A stretch of DNA of 64,000 nt, from assembly GCF_010726085.1 (NCBI RefSeq), contig NZ_AP022560.1:1984001-2048000 (forward strand), written 5' to 3'. Made by a program: the position numbers and the translations under genes. Position 1 is the first letter of the stretch, and each line of letters starts with the position of its first letter. Shown here piece after piece: positions 26,437 to 37,419 of this stretch. A model generated the notes under the pieces. It saw only the letters and a program-made list of their open reading frames with translations. It did not search any database and was not told the DNA's origin. Source of the stretch: Mycolicibacterium moriokaense. GTDB taxonomy: Bacteria; Actinomycetota; Actinomycetes; Mycobacteriales; Mycobacteriaceae.

Positions 26437-27582
26437 GTGAGCAACAAGCGAATCCTGGTGACCGGCGCGACCGGGTATGTCGGATCGCGGCTCGTGACCG
26501 CCCTGCTCGACGCGGGTCACGACGTCGTCGCCGCCACTCGAAACCCCGCCCGGCTGGCCGACTTCGGCTGGCACGACCGCGTCGAAGGCGTCGCGTTGGA
26601 CGCGCACAACGCCGAATCGGCGCGGCATGCCTTCGACGCGGCGGGCCCGGTGGACGTCGTCTACTACCTCGTGCACGGGATCGGCCAGCCCGGTTTTCGC
26701 GAAGCGGACAACCGCGCGGCGGCCACCGTGGCGAACGCCGCGAAGGCGGCCGGCGTGCGCCGCATCGTGTACCTCGGCGGGTTCGTGCCTGAGGACGACA
26801 ACCTCTCCGAGCATCTGAGCAGCCGCGCCGAAGTCGCCGGGTCGCTCAGCGTGGACGGCGGACCCGACGTCGTCTGGCTGGGCGCGGCGATGATCATCGG
26901 GTCGGGCTCGACGTCGTTCGAGATGCTGCGCTACGTCGCCGACCGGTTTCTGCTGATGCCGATGCCCGACTGGTCGGTCAACCCGATCGATCCGATCTCG
27001 ATTCGCGATGTCGTCTACTACCTGGTCGCCGCCGCGGGCGCCGACGTGCCGGCCGGGGCGTACGACATCTGTGGGCCGGAGACCACGACCTACGCCGACC
27101 TGCTGCGGGCGTACGCGCGCATCTCCGGCAAGTGGCGCGCCGAACTACCCGTCAACGGTGTGGACACCGGTCTGGTCTCGTTGGTGACATCGGCGGTGCT
27201 GCCGGTGCCCGGCGGTCTGGCCGCCGACCTTGTCGAGTCGCTGGACCATCCAATGCTGGCCTCCGGCAACGGTCTTCGTGATCTGGTGCCCGACCCGCCC
27301 GGCGGCCTCGTCGGGATCGATGAAGCGATCGAGCGGGCACTCGCGAGTCGTAAGCCGCAACCGGTCGACGCGCTCGCCGATCCACACCATCTCGCCGACA
27401 CGGATCCGACGTGGGCGGGCGGCGACACCTTCCGCATCCGGCAACTCGCCAGCGCAATCACCCCGTCGTTCGCGCGACCGGCGTTGGCACTGCTCGGTGT
27501 CGTGCCGGGACCCGTCGCCGCGGCGGTGCGCACCGGACTCGACACGGCCATCGGCCTTGTCCCGAAAGCGAAGTCGGCGTGA
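26437..27582 (+). CDS. NAD(P)-binding epimerase-like (atypical SDR) protein
   Basis: A 381-residue protein. The N-terminal 220 residues are an atypical SDR fold with ILVTGATGYVGSRLVTALL (Gly motif of NmrA/epimerase type) and YYLVHGIGQPGF. The C-terminal third is mostly helical and of unknown role. Mycobacterial relatives are annotated as NAD(P)H-binding or nucleoside-sugar epimerase-like. GTG 26437 gives the canonical glycine motif at residue 8. Its stop overlaps the next gene's GTG, so the two are translationally coupled. Confidence 0.83.
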   Translation: MSNKRILVTGATGYVGSRLVTALLDAGHDVVAATRNPARLADFGWHDRVEGVALDAHNAESARHAFDAAGPVDVVYYLVHGIGQPGFREADNRAAATVANAAKAAGVRRIVYLGGFVPEDDNLSEHLSSRAEVAGSLSVDGGPDVVWLGAAMIIGSGSTSFEMLRYVADRFLLMPMPDWSVNPIDPISIRDVVYYLVAAAGADVPAGAYDICGPETTTYADLLRAYARISGKWRAELPVNGVDTGLVSLVTSAVLPVPGGLAADLVESLDHPMLASGNGLRDLVPDPPGGLVGIDEAIERALASRKPQPVDALADPHHLADTDPTWAGGDTFRIRQLASAITPSFARPALALLGVVPGPVAAAVRTGLDTAIGLVPKAKSA

Positions 27583-28301
27583 CCCAGCCCGCTGCGACCC
27601 GGCCGCGATGGCTCGCCGAGGCCAAGGACATCATCGGCGCGTGCCCGGTACCGCATCACGAGCCGCCCTCGGTGATCCGGCGCAGGCGCATCATCGTCGC
27701 GGTCGTGTTGGTGATCGGCGCAGCGCTGCTCGGCTACTCGCTGACCCGGCCACCGGGAGACAGTTCGTTCTACTGGCTTACGTTGGCGCTGGCCGCGGTG
27801 TGGGCCGTCGGCGCGTTAACTTCGGGTCCGCTGCACCTTGGCTGTATTCGGTTCCGTGGCCGTAATCAGCGCCCGTGGCTCACCGGGACGGCCGTAGGGC
27901 TGGTGCTCGGTGCCGTCTTCATCGTGGGCGGATTGATCGCCCGCGAGATTCCCGGTGTGCGCGAATACATCACTCGCGTGCTGGAATTCGCGGACTACGG
28001 GCCGCTGCTGCTGGTCACGTTCATCACGGTCGTCAACGGCGTGGCCGAGGAGATGTTCTTCCGTGGCGCGCTCTACACCGCGCTGGGCCGATTCCATCCC
28101 GTGCTGGTGTCGACGGTGCTCTACGTCATCGCGACGGCGGTCACCACGGGCAACCCGATGCTGGGCGTGGCGGCGATCATTCTCGGCACGGTGTGTGCGT
28201 TCGAGCGTCGAGCCACCGGGGGAGTGCTCGCACCGATGCTGACTCACTTCTTCTGGGGTCTGGTCATGGTGCTCGCACTGCCGCCACTTTTCGGCGTCTA
28301 A
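27579..28301 (+). CDS. CPBP-family intramembrane metalloprotease
   Basis: A 240-residue membrane protein with about six helices after an N-terminal cytoplasmic stretch of 35 residues. The CPBP/ABI signature is present: VAEEMFFRGALYTAL (EExxxR motif) and the later LAPMLTHFFWGL with the conserved His. Such proteins cleave within membranes or act in bacteriocin self-immunity. It overlaps the preceding epimerase-like gene (GTGA) and converges with an MFS gene, 4 bp shared. Confidence 0.85.
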   Translation: MTQPAATRPRWLAEAKDIIGACPVPHHEPPSVIRRRRIIVAVVLVIGAALLGYSLTRPPGDSSFYWLTLALAAVWAVGALTSGPLHLGCIRFRGRNQRPWLTGTAVGLVLGAVFIVGGLIAREIPGVREYITRVLEFADYGPLLLVTFITVVNGVAEEMFFRGALYTALGRFHPVLVSTVLYVIATAVTTGNPMLGVAAIILGTVCAFERRATGGVLAPMLTHFFWGLVMVLALPPLFGV

Positions 28302-29584
28302 CGCAACGGGTGCGTCAGCTCGTCGCGCCGCATCTTCGCCGCGTACATCGCGATCGCCGCCAACACCACCGGCGCCAGGCCGGCCACGAGGAAAATGGTC
28401 TGCATTGAAACGACTTTCGACAGCGGGCCGACGATCGCGAACGACACCGGCATGAAGGCCAGCGAGACGAAGAAGTCCAGGCTCGACACTCGGCCCAACA
28501 TCTCCCTCGGCACTCGCCGCTGCAGCAGGGTGCCCCAGATGACCATGCCCGCACCGTCGGTGACGCCGATGACGAACGTGGCGACCGCCATCAAGGTGAA
28601 CGACGACGTGACGCCGACGATCACCAACGGGACGGAGCCGACGCCCCACATCGCCATCATCACCGTGAGGTAGCGACGGGGGAGCCGTCGCGATGACACC
28701 GCAAGTGCGCCAAGGGCGCTGCCCATGCCGAAGAACGCCAGAATGAAGCCGTACGCCCGCGCGCCGTCGTGAAACCGGTCGTTGGCGATGAACGGCAGCA
28801 GCACCTCAATGGGGCCCAGCACCACGAGCACGAACATGCTCGCGAACAGCAACGTCCACAGCAACCAGGGTGTGCCCAGCATGAAGACGAAGCCGTCACG
28901 CAGATCGCGCAGCAGGCGCACGCGCTCCTGAACAGGTTCGGGGGCAGGCGTTTTCACGACGGGTCTGTTGACGACGAGCAGCACCAGGGCGGCGGCCAAC
29001 AGCGCCGCCACGACGACCGAGCCCAGCGCAGGCATCGTCGCACCCACGAGCATGCCCGCGACCGCGGGGCCGACGGCGCGCTGAAACACCGGGCGCACAA
29101 CGCCTTCGATTCCGTTGGCCGCCAGCAGTTGTTCGGCGGGCAGGATTCTCGGCAGGATCGCGCTGTAGGCGGGGAAGAAGAACGCCGCCGCGATACCCAG
29201 CGCCGCTGCGGCGACTGCCATGTGCCAGATCTGCAATGCACCGGTCAGTCCCAGCGCCGCGACGACTGCAGTAACGGTGACGTTGACGGCCTCGACGAAG
29301 ATGATAATCGCGCGCTGATCGAAGCGGTCGGCGGCGATTCCGCCGACCAGAAGGAAGGCCACCAGGCCGACCCCCAGGCATGTCGCGACAAGCGACAGCG
29401 CCGCCGGATCGTTCTTGAGCTCGATGACCTGCAGCGCCATCACGACTGCCCACATGCCCTCGGCGAAGATCGATAGTGAGACCGCGGCGATGAGCAGGCG
29501 GTACTCGCGAATCTGGAACGGTGCGAGTACGCGCCAACCGCCGGCGGCGCGCACCGGCTGTTCGATCTCGAATTGCGTACTCAC
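28298..29584 (-). CDS. MFS transporter (MFS_3/EntS-type multidrug-efflux-like)
   Basis: A 428-residue membrane protein with 12 helices. The segment GGIAADRFDQRAIIIFVE carries the motif A region (loop 2-3). The overall pattern (EYRLLIAAVSLSIFAEGMW at the N-terminus) resembles EntS/tetracycline-type exporters of actinobacteria. Start is a GTG at 29584. Substrate unknown. Its upstream 117 bp contains the 50-nt hairpin that follows the enoyl-CoA hydratase gene. Confidence 0.87.
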   Translation of the reverse strand: MSTQFEIEQPVRAAGGWRVLAPFQIREYRLLIAAVSLSIFAEGMWAVVMALQVIELKNDPAALSLVATCLGVGLVAFLLVGGIAADRFDQRAIIIFVEAVNVTVTAVVAALGLTGALQIWHMAVAAAALGIAAAFFFPAYSAILPRILPAEQLLAANGIEGVVRPVFQRAVGPAVAGMLVGATMPALGSVVVAALLAAALVLLVVNRPVVKTPAPEPVQERVRLLRDLRDGFVFMLGTPWLLWTLLFASMFVLVVLGPIEVLLPFIANDRFHDGARAYGFILAFFGMGSALGALAVSSRRLPRRYLTVMMAMWGVGSVPLVIVGVTSSFTLMAVATFVIGVTDGAGMVIWGTLLQRRVPREMLGRVSSLDFFVSLAFMPVSFAIVGPLSKVVSMQTIFLVAGLAPVVLAAIAMYAAKMRRDELTHPLR

Positions 29585-29639
29585 CTATCGATGGTCGCTG
29601 ATCGGATGACGCCGAGTCCACCGATTTTGAATCGCCGAG

Positions 29640-29689
29640 TGCACGCTTGTTTGTGGGGTCACTCGCTGTTTGCGTACAACAAGCGTGCA
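29640..29689. repeat. 50-nt hairpin repeat, second family, copy 1
   Basis: TGCACGCTTGTT (29640-29651) pairs perfectly with AACAAGCGTGCA (29678-29689), giving a 12-bp stem; the loop holds a small CGC/GCG hairpin. It lies 12 bp past the stop of the enoyl-CoA hydratase gene (minus) and upstream of the MFS gene. A copy of the same length is at 52606-52655. It may act as a terminator. Confidence 0.65.
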
Positions 29690-29701
29690 GTTGCCGCGGG
29701 G

Positions 29702-30520
29702 CTAGATGTCGGTGAAGTTCGCGTGCCGTCGCTCCTGGAAGGCGCGGGCGCCCTCGCGGAAGTCGGGTGAGGAAAGGAGCACCAACTGGCCCTCGGTCTC
29801 GCGGGCGATGGCGGCCTCGAGCTCCGTCAGCGTCGCGGCGTTGACCGCGTACTTGGTCTTACGCAGCGACACGGCGGGGCCGTTCAGCAGCGTGGTGATC
29901 ACCTTGTCCGCCTCGGCCTCGAGTTCCTCGGCCGGGTGCACGGCCGATACGAGGCCCCAGTCGTAGGCGTCTCTGGCGTTGATGCGTTCGGCCATCAACG
30001 CCATCCGCATGGCCCGGATGCGACCGACCGCCGCGGCGATCAACGCCGATGCGCCACCGTCGGGCATCAGCCCGATCTTGGTGAAGGCCAACATGAAATA
30101 GGCCTTCTCCGAGGCGATGACGAAGTCGGACGCGAGCGCCAACGACACCCCGACACCCGCGCACGGGCCCTGCACGACGGCGACCACGGGTTGCGGCACT
30201 TTCACGATCGATCGCGCGGCGTCGTTGGCCGCTGTGAGCACCGATTCGGGTCCGTCCTCCGACTTCTGTGCCTGATCCTTGTCGCTGATTCCCGCCCCCG
30301 ACGAGAAGCCCCGGCCGGCGCCGCCCAGGCGCACGACCTTGACCCGCGGGTCGGTGGCGGCCTGCTCGAGGGTCGAGGTGATGGTCCGGAACATCGCGGC
30401 GGTCAGCGAGTTGAGGCTGTCCGGCCGGTTCATGGTCAGGTGCAGAACGCCGTCCTTCAGCTCGACGAGCAGGTCGTCGATGCCGGTGTACGTCTGCTCG
30501 CTCGAGTCGACGGTTGTCAT
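29702..30520 (-). CDS. Enoyl-CoA hydratase/isomerase family protein (EchA10/EchA11-like)
   Basis: A 272-residue crotonase-fold protein. The first oxyanion motif reads [14 protein letters not shown], where the usual CAGAD is SSGAG, and the second is [16 protein letters not shown]. The catalytic Glu positions of true hydratases are not both obvious (GVGVSLA carries no Glu at the first position), so isomerase or another crotonase activity is possible. It is divergent from mcr, as in M. tuberculosis where echA10/echA11 precede mcr. Start is the ATG at 30520. Confidence 0.87.
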   Translation of the reverse strand: MTTVDSSEQTYTGIDDLLVELKDGVLHLTMNRPDSLNSLTAAMFRTITSTLEQAATDPRVKVVRLGGAGRGFSSGAGISDKDQAQKSEDGPESVLTAANDAARSIVKVPQPVVAVVQGPCAGVGVSLALASDFVIASEKAYFMLAFTKIGLMPDGGASALIAAAVGRIRAMRMALMAERINARDAYDWGLVSAVHPAEELEAEADKVITTLLNGPAVSLRKTKYAVNAATLTELEAAIARETEGQLVLLSSPDFREGARAFQERRHANFTDI

Positions 30521-30543
30521 GGCTGCACCCTAGGACCGATCCA

Positions 30544-30559
30544 CTTGGTTATACAAGTA
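30544..30559. promoter_or_regulatory. Candidate GntR/FadR-type operator between echA-like gene and mcr
   Basis: ACTTGGTTATACAAGT has perfect 5-bp inverted ends (ACTTG/CAAGT). The inner TGGTTATACAA fits the FadR-subfamily consensus TNGTNNNACNA exactly. It lies 24 bp upstream of the echA-like start and 49 bp upstream of mcr. No GntR gene is adjacent; the one at 1110 or elsewhere could be the partner. Inferred. Confidence 0.5.
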
Positions 30560-30607
30560 AGCTATGTCGGCGATCCGGGAGCGTTAGTCCAACGAAGGGC
30601 GGTAAGC

Positions 30608-31699
30608 ATGGCGGGACCACTGCATGGGCTGCGGGTAATCGAACTCGCGAGCATCGGACCCGGCCCGCACGCGTCGATGATCCTCGGCGATCTCGGCGCC
30701 GACGTGGTCCGCATCGAGCGCCCCGGAAAGCTGGGCGGCATCCCCCTGAGCAAGCGTGAGGCCACGCTGCGAAACCGTCGGTCGGTGGCAGCCGATCTCA
30801 AGAGCGACGAAGGCCGCCAGCTCGTGCTGCGCCTCGTTGCGAAGGCCGACGTGCTGATCGAGGGCCTGCGCCCCGGAGTCACCGAACGGCTCGGCCTTGG
30901 CCCGGAGGACTGCGCGAAGGTCAACGAGCGGCTGATCTACGGGCGCATGACGGGGTGGGGCCAGACCGGGCCCCGCCGACTGCAGGCCGGCCACGACATC
31001 AACTACATCTCGCTCAACGGCGTGCTGCACTCGATCGGGCGGGCCGGCGAGCGCCCCGTGCCTCCGCTGAACCTGACCGGTGACTTCGGCGGCGGGTCGA
31101 TGTTCCTGCTCGTCGGCATCCTGTCGGCGCTGTTCGAGCGGCAGACCTCGGGCAAGGGTCAGGTGGTCGACGCCGCGATGATCGACGGCTCCAGTGTGCT
31201 GGCGCAGATGATCTGGGGCTTCCTGCAGGACGGGCTCTGGAAGGACGAGCGCGGCGTCAACATCCTCGACGGCGGCGCGCCCTACTACGACACCTACACC
31301 TGCGCCGACGGCCGCTACATCGCCGTCGGGTGCATCGAGCCGCAGTTCTACGCCGAGTTCCTCAAGGGCCTCGGCCTCGAGAACGCCGACCTGCCCGACC
31401 AGAACGATTCCAGCCGCTGGCCGGAGCTGCGCGCGAAGTTCACCGAGGTCATCGCGAGCAAGGACCGCGACCACTGGGCCAAGGTGTTCGCCGAGAGCGA
31501 CGCGTGCGTGACGCCCGTGCTGTCGTTCAGCGAGCTCGAAACCGAGCCGCATGTCACCGAGCGCAACACCTTCTATCGCGATGGAGACCATCTGCAGCCG
31601 ATGCCGGCACCGCGGTTCTCCCGAAGCGTGCCGCCGAAGCCCACACCACCCGGCGAGGCCGGAGCGGACACCGAAGCCGTCTTACGAGACTGGGCCTAG
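30608..31699 (+). CDS. mcr: Alpha-methylacyl-CoA racemase (CaiB/BaiF family)
   Basis: A 363-residue family III CoA-transferase-fold protein. It interconverts (2R)- and (2S)-methylacyl-CoA, a step in degrading branched chains such as sterol side chains. Seen: [31 protein letters not shown], shown here in pieces as [12 protein letters not shown] and LGADVVRIE, then GRMTGWGQ and the catalytic-region DINYISLNG with the conserved Asp, and later GGAPYYDTY with the Glu/Asp partner region. AAGGGCGG precedes the ATG. It heads an operon with a 3-hydroxyacyl-CoA dehydrogenase-like SDR and a nitronate monooxygenase-like protein, the order I recall around Rv1143. Confidence 0.9.
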   Translation: MAGPLHGLRVIELASIGPGPHASMILGDLGADVVRIERPGKLGGIPLSKREATLRNRRSVAADLKSDEGRQLVLRLVAKADVLIEGLRPGVTERLGLGPEDCAKVNERLIYGRMTGWGQTGPRRLQAGHDINYISLNGVLHSIGRAGERPVPPLNLTGDFGGGSMFLLVGILSALFERQTSGKGQVVDAAMIDGSSVLAQMIWGFLQDGLWKDERGVNILDGGAPYYDTYTCADGRYIAVGCIEPQFYAEFLKGLGLENADLPDQNDSSRWPELRAKFTEVIASKDRDHWAKVFAESDACVTPVLSFSELETEPHVTERNTFYRDGDHLQPMPAPRFSRSVPPKPTPPGEAGADTEAVLRDWA

Positions 31700-31717
31700 A
31701 GAAAGGAACACCCACAA

Positions 31718-33465
<1,748 letters not shown>

Positions 33466-33528
33466 GACGGGAATTCAGAAAACAGGAATCAACGAGTAGG
33501 GGCCCCGGCACGGGGCAGACCGTCACGG

Positions 33529-33559
33529 AAGAACGCGCACCCGCTGGGTGCGCGTTCTT
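33529..33559. terminator. Intrinsic terminator hairpin
   Basis: A perfect 14-bp stem (AAGAACGCGCACCC, loop GCT, complement) ends in TTTC on the + strand, 63 bp after the nitronate monooxygenase stop. The 3' end of a small minus-strand ORF abuts it, so it may terminate transcription from both sides. Confidence 0.8.
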
Positions 33560-33715
33560 TCATACCGCGGTGGGCAGTGGGTGCTCGTCGTCGAGCTGCT
33601 CCGAGGTATCGCCCTCTACCAGGAAATCACCGTGGTAGAGCGCCTCGAAGTCAACCTTGATGACATCAGCACTGGTGTCGTCGATCCACATGTACTGAAC
33701 AGTAACCATCGCCAT
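33560..33715 (-). CDS. Small acidic protein, unknown function (51 aa)
   Basis: An ORF of 51 codons on the minus strand, MAMVTVQYMWIDD... ending in HPLPTAV. It is strongly acidic after residue 30 (EGDTSEQLDDEHP) and shows normal mycobacterial codon use. An in-frame ATG at 33709 is an alternative start. It ends exactly at the terminator hairpin. There is no clear Shine-Dalgarno; leaderless translation is possible. No function is assignable. It fills most of the 325-bp gap between the mcr operon and the DoxX gene. Confidence 0.6.
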   Translation of the reverse strand: MAMVTVQYMWIDDTSADVIKVDFEALYHGDFLVEGDTSEQLDDEHPLPTAV

Positions 33716-33790
33716 TAAGGAATCTTTGAGTCACGATTCGGAAAACAGTGGCAATTCTTACTCCGAAGTAGGGTCAGGGACCGCTGGGTC

Positions 33791-34330
33791 TTATGTGGTT
33801 GGCGAGCTGAAGTGGATCGGGTTTGTCCCGTTCAGCAACAGCCACGTCAGGACCGCCGCGGCGATCGCGATGATCAGCACCCCAATCGCGAGCCGCGCCG
33901 ACCACACCGTCCGGCCGAAGATGCGGGCGTCGAGCGACAGCGCCCCCGCGCCGGTGAACAGCAGCGTCGTCGCTCCCAGCGCGATCAGAAAAGGTGCGTT
34001 GAACGGGTCGTACCAGACGGCCGCGGCCGAGACGTTCACCGCCCACGCGTCGACCATCGCCGCAACGACGGCGCACGCCGCCAGTGGAGTCAGCACGCCC
34101 AGCAGCAGTCCGATCCCGCCGAGCGTCTCGGCCACCGTCACCATCAGGGCGGAAAGCGTCGGCGGCTGCCATCCGCCCGCCTCCATGAAGCCCGTGGTGG
34201 TGCTGAAGTCGAACGCCTTTCGCAGGCCGGCGTACACCGTGGACGCACCTAGCCCTATCCGCAGGATCAACAGGCCGACGTCGGTCAGCGTGGTCGTCGA
34301 AGTGGTCGAGTCGGCGGTCGAGGTTGTCAT
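33791..34330 (-). CDS. DoxX-family membrane protein
   Basis: A 179-residue protein with four membrane helices after a Ser/Thr-rich 16-residue head. GLLILRIGLGASTVYAGLRKAF is the DoxX first-helix pattern, and VAETLGGIGLLLGVLTPLAA the second. DoxX proteins associate with thiol or sulphur redox stress systems in mycobacteria and others. It is divergent from mmpL13, with a palindrome in the 159-bp gap. Confidence 0.85.
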   Translation of the reverse strand: MTTSTADSTTSTTTLTDVGLLILRIGLGASTVYAGLRKAFDFSTTTGFMEAGGWQPPTLSALMVTVAETLGGIGLLLGVLTPLAACAVVAAMVDAWAVNVSAAAVWYDPFNAPFLIALGATTLLFTGAGALSLDARIFGRTVWSARLAIGVLIIAIAAAVLTWLLLNGTNPIHFSSPTT

Positions 34331-34430
34331 GCAGCAATAGACCCGCGGCGTCCCTGAATCTCATCGCGGCGGCGATTGAACGCCTGGGCGGTCCGTTCCG
34401 TGGCTAAGGGCAGGACCTTGCCACACTAAG

Positions 34431-34443
34431 TTATCGCTGATAA
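34431..34443. promoter_or_regulatory. TTATC-N3-GATAA palindrome upstream of mmpL
   Basis: TTATCGCTGATAA lies 46 bp upstream of the mmpL start, inside a direct repeat TAAGTTATCG / TAAGTTACCG (34427-34436, 34441-34450). It is a plausible operator for the TetR encoded in the same operon (36742), inferred from symmetry and location. Confidence 0.45.
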
Positions 34444-34489
34444 GTTACCGACGATATCCAACGATGGATCTCTTGGGGGAGGACGCGAC

Positions 34490-36745
34490 GTGCTGCACCG
34501 CATCGCACTGTCGGCGATCACCGCGCCGAGGCGCATCGTGGCCACCGCCGCGCTGGTCATGGTGGCCTGCGGGATCTTCGGCATCCCCGTCGCCAAGAGC
34601 CTGTCCGCCGGCGGCTTTCAGGACCCGACGTCCGAATCGACGCGGGCGACGCAGCTGCTGGTCGACAAGTTCGGTCAGGGCGACATGGAGCTCGTCATCA
34701 GCGTCACCGATCCCAACGGAGCGCAGAGTCCCACCGCCCGCGCCGTCGCCACCGACATCATCACGGCGCTGCAGGAATCGCCGGGCGTCGCGCAGCTGAC
34801 CTCGGCGTGGACCGCGCCGCCATCGGCCGCACCCGCGCTCGTGAGCAAGGACGGCAAGACCGGACTGATAGTCGCTGGTCTCACCGGCGGGGAGACTGGT
34901 GCCCAGAAGCACGCCAAGGAACTCACCGGGCGGCTCGTCCACGACCGCGACGGCGTGACGGTGCGTGCGGGCGGTGAGGCGATGATCTACGTGCAGATCA
35001 ACGCGCAGACCGAAAAAGACCTGCTGGCGATGGAAGCCATCGCCATCCCGCTGAGCTTCCTTGCGTTGGTCTGGGTGTTCGGCGGCGTGCTGGCCGCAGC
35101 GTTGCCCCTTGCGATCGGCGGGTTCGCAATCCTCGGATCGATGGCGGTTCTGCGCGCCGTCACATTTGTCACCGACGTGTCGATCTTCGCGATGAACCTC
35201 ACCATCGCAATGGGTTTGGCGCTCGCCATCGACTACTCGCTGCTGATCATCAGCAGGTACCGCGAGGAGCTCGCCGAGGGGGCGGACCGGGACCGGGCGC
35301 TGATCCGCACGATGACGACCGCTGGGCGGACGGTGCTGTTCTCGGCGCTGACCGTCGCGTTGTCGATGGTGGCGATGGTGCTGTTCCCGATGTACTTCCT
35401 CAAATCGTTCGCCTACGCGGGAATCGCGGTGGTGACCTTCGCGGCGGCCGCCGCGATCGTGGTGGCACCCGCGGCGATCGTGCTGCTGGGTGACCGGCTG
35501 GACGCGCTGGACACCCGACGGCTGTTCCGCCGGCTGCTCCGCCGACCCGAACCCGTGCGCAAGCCCGTCGAGCAAACGTTCTGGTACCGCAGCACGAAAT
35601 TCGTTATGCGCCGGTCGATTCCAATTACCGTAGCCATCGTCGCGCTGCTTCTTCTCCTCGGCGCGCCGTTCCTCGGTATCAAATGGGGTTTCCCCGATGA
35701 TCGGGTGCTGCCGCAATCCGCGTCGGCGCGCGAGGTCGGTGACGATCTGCGCAGCGGCTTCGCCGTCGACTCGTCGACCAATGTCACCGTCGTCCTACCC
35801 GATACCGCGGGGGTGGCACCGGCAGAACTGGATCGCTACGCCGCGGCGTTGTCACAGGTGGTCGACGTGTCATCGGTGTCCGCTCCGGGCGGTGCGTTCG
35901 TCGACGGCCGACTGGTGGGCCCGCCCGCCGATGCGACCGCAATGAAAGACGGCAGCGCCTTTTTGACGATCGGCAGCACCGCGCCGCTGTTCACCGACGC
36001 GTCCAACGCCCAGCTCGATGCGATACACGCCGTGGGCGCTCCGGACGGAAAACCTGTGCTCGTCACGGGGGTGGCGCAGATCAATCGCGAGAGCTCGGAA
36101 GCGGTCACCTCGCGGCTGCCCCTGGTTCTCGGAGTGATCGCGGGTATCACATTCGTGCTGCTGTTCCTGCTCACCGGCAGCGTGGTGCTGCCACTCAAGG
36201 CGTTGGTGCTCAACGTGTTATCGCTGACTGCTGCGTTCGGCGCACTGGTCTGGATCTTCCAGGACGGGCATCTGGGTGCGCTGGGCACCACTCCTACCGG
36301 GACGCTGGTCGCGAACATGCCGGTGCTGTTGTTCTGCATCGCTTTCGGGCTGTCGATGGACTACGAGGTGTTCCTGGTGTCGCGGATCCGCGAGTTCTGG
36401 TTGAAGTCCCGGCAGACCCGCGCGGACAACGCCGAGAGCGTGGCACTCGGACTGGCGAGGACGGGACGCGTCGTCACCGCGGCGGCACTGCTGATGTCGA
36501 TCTCGTTCGCCGCGCTGATCGCCGCGCAGGTGTCCTTCATGAAAATGATGGGTGTCGGTATGACACTTGCCATCATCGCCGATGCCACACTTGTGCGTAT
36601 GGCGTTGGTCCCCGCATTCATGCACATGCTCGGGCGGTGGAACTGGTGGGCGCCCAAGCCCCTGGCCAAGTTGCACGAGCGGATCGGGTTCAGCGAATCG
36701 GCCGACGATCCCGCGCGGGCCGCCGAAACCGTCACGTCCCGATGA
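34490..36745 (+). CDS. mmpL13: MmpL-family RND transporter (MmpL13-like)
   Basis: A 751-residue RND-type lipid/drug exporter. There are 11-12 membrane helices in two halves, each with a periplasmic porter domain. Proton-relay-like segments are MNLTIAMGLALAIDYSLLIISRYREEL and the second-half FGLSMDYEVFLVSRIREF. GGGGGAGG precedes the GTG start. Its stop overlaps the tetR ATG (ATGA). By position it matches Rv1145-Rv1146, which in M. tuberculosis are annotated as two pieces, mmpL13a and mmpL13b; here the gene is intact. Substrate unknown. Confidence 0.88.
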   Translation: MLHRIALSAITAPRRIVATAALVMVACGIFGIPVAKSLSAGGFQDPTSESTRATQLLVDKFGQGDMELVISVTDPNGAQSPTARAVATDIITALQESPGVAQLTSAWTAPPSAAPALVSKDGKTGLIVAGLTGGETGAQKHAKELTGRLVHDRDGVTVRAGGEAMIYVQINAQTEKDLLAMEAIAIPLSFLALVWVFGGVLAAALPLAIGGFAILGSMAVLRAVTFVTDVSIFAMNLTIAMGLALAIDYSLLIISRYREELAEGADRDRALIRTMTTAGRTVLFSALTVALSMVAMVLFPMYFLKSFAYAGIAVVTFAAAAAIVVAPAAIVLLGDRLDALDTRRLFRRLLRRPEPVRKPVEQTFWYRSTKFVMRRSIPITVAIVALLLLLGAPFLGIKWGFPDDRVLPQSASAREVGDDLRSGFAVDSSTNVTVVLPDTAGVAPAELDRYAAALSQVVDVSSVSAPGGAFVDGRLVGPPADATAMKDGSAFLTIGSTAPLFTDASNAQLDAIHAVGAPDGKPVLVTGVAQINRESSEAVTSRLPLVLGVIAGITFVLLFLLTGSVVLPLKALVLNVLSLTAAFGALVWIFQDGHLGALGTTPTGTLVANMPVLLFCIAFGLSMDYEVFLVSRIREFWLKSRQTRADNAESVALGLARTGRVVTAAALLMSISFAALIAAQVSFMKMMGVGMTLAIIADATLVRMALVPAFMHMLGRWNWWAPKPLAKLHERIGFSESADDPARAAETVTSR

Positions 36746-37419
36746 AGCGACGACGCGCGCCTCGCGGGTCGGGTGAGCAACTCCGCGACGAGATCCTGGA
36801 CGCGACTACGGAACTGCTGCTGGAAACCGGTCACGCCAAGAATGTGTCCATCCGGTCGGTGGCACAGCGGGTCGGAGTGACCCCACCCTCGATCTATCTG
36901 CATTTCACGGACAAGGACGCCCTGCTGGACGCGGTGTGCGCACGGTATTTCGAGAAGCTCGACGAGGAGATGCAGGCCGCCGCCGCCAGTCATTCCTCGG
37001 CCATCGACGCGTTGCGTGCGCAGGGGCTGGCGTATGTTCGCTTCGCGGTGAAAACCCCTGAGCTGTATCGGATCGCCACGATGGGGGAGGGTCGGCCGGG
37101 GTCCGACGTGGACATGGTGCTGAACACGTCGGCGTTCGTCCACATCCGCAACACGGTGGCGACGCTGATGGCCGAAGGCGTCCTGCCGGAAGGCGATTCG
37201 ACCACCATCGCGCTCGAGCTGTGGACTGCTGCGCACGGGGTGGCGGCGATGTTCATCTCGCGGCCATACTTGCCGTGGGGGGAGACCGAGGAGTTCGCCG
37301 ACCGTGTATTGCAAGCCGTCGTCGTGGGAGAGATGGTGGGCGGCGCGATCGGTCCCGCGACCGCCCCGCAAGATGCCGTAGCCCAGTTGAAGGGACTGCT
37401 GAATGCCCGAAACGGTTGA
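36742..37419 (+). CDS. TetR-family regulator
   Basis: A 225-residue TetR protein. HTH region: SIRSVAQRVGVTPPSIYLHF, followed by a helical domain (TetR_C_13-like) with a proline-aromatic stretch ISRPYLPWGET. ATG 36742 overlaps the mmpL stop as ATGA; upstream longer frames run inside mmpL and are not used. It is the likely autoregulator of the mmpL13 operon through the palindrome at 34431. Its end overlaps the methyltransferase start by 17 bp. Confidence 0.9.
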   Translation: MKRRRAPRGSGEQLRDEILDATTELLLETGHAKNVSIRSVAQRVGVTPPSIYLHFTDKDALLDAVCARYFEKLDEEMQAAAASHSSAIDALRAQGLAYVRFAVKTPELYRIATMGEGRPGSDVDMVLNTSAFVHIRNTVATLMAEGVLPEGDSTTIALELWTAAHGVAAMFISRPYLPWGETEEFADRVLQAVVVGEMVGGAIGPATAPQDAVAQLKGLLNARNG

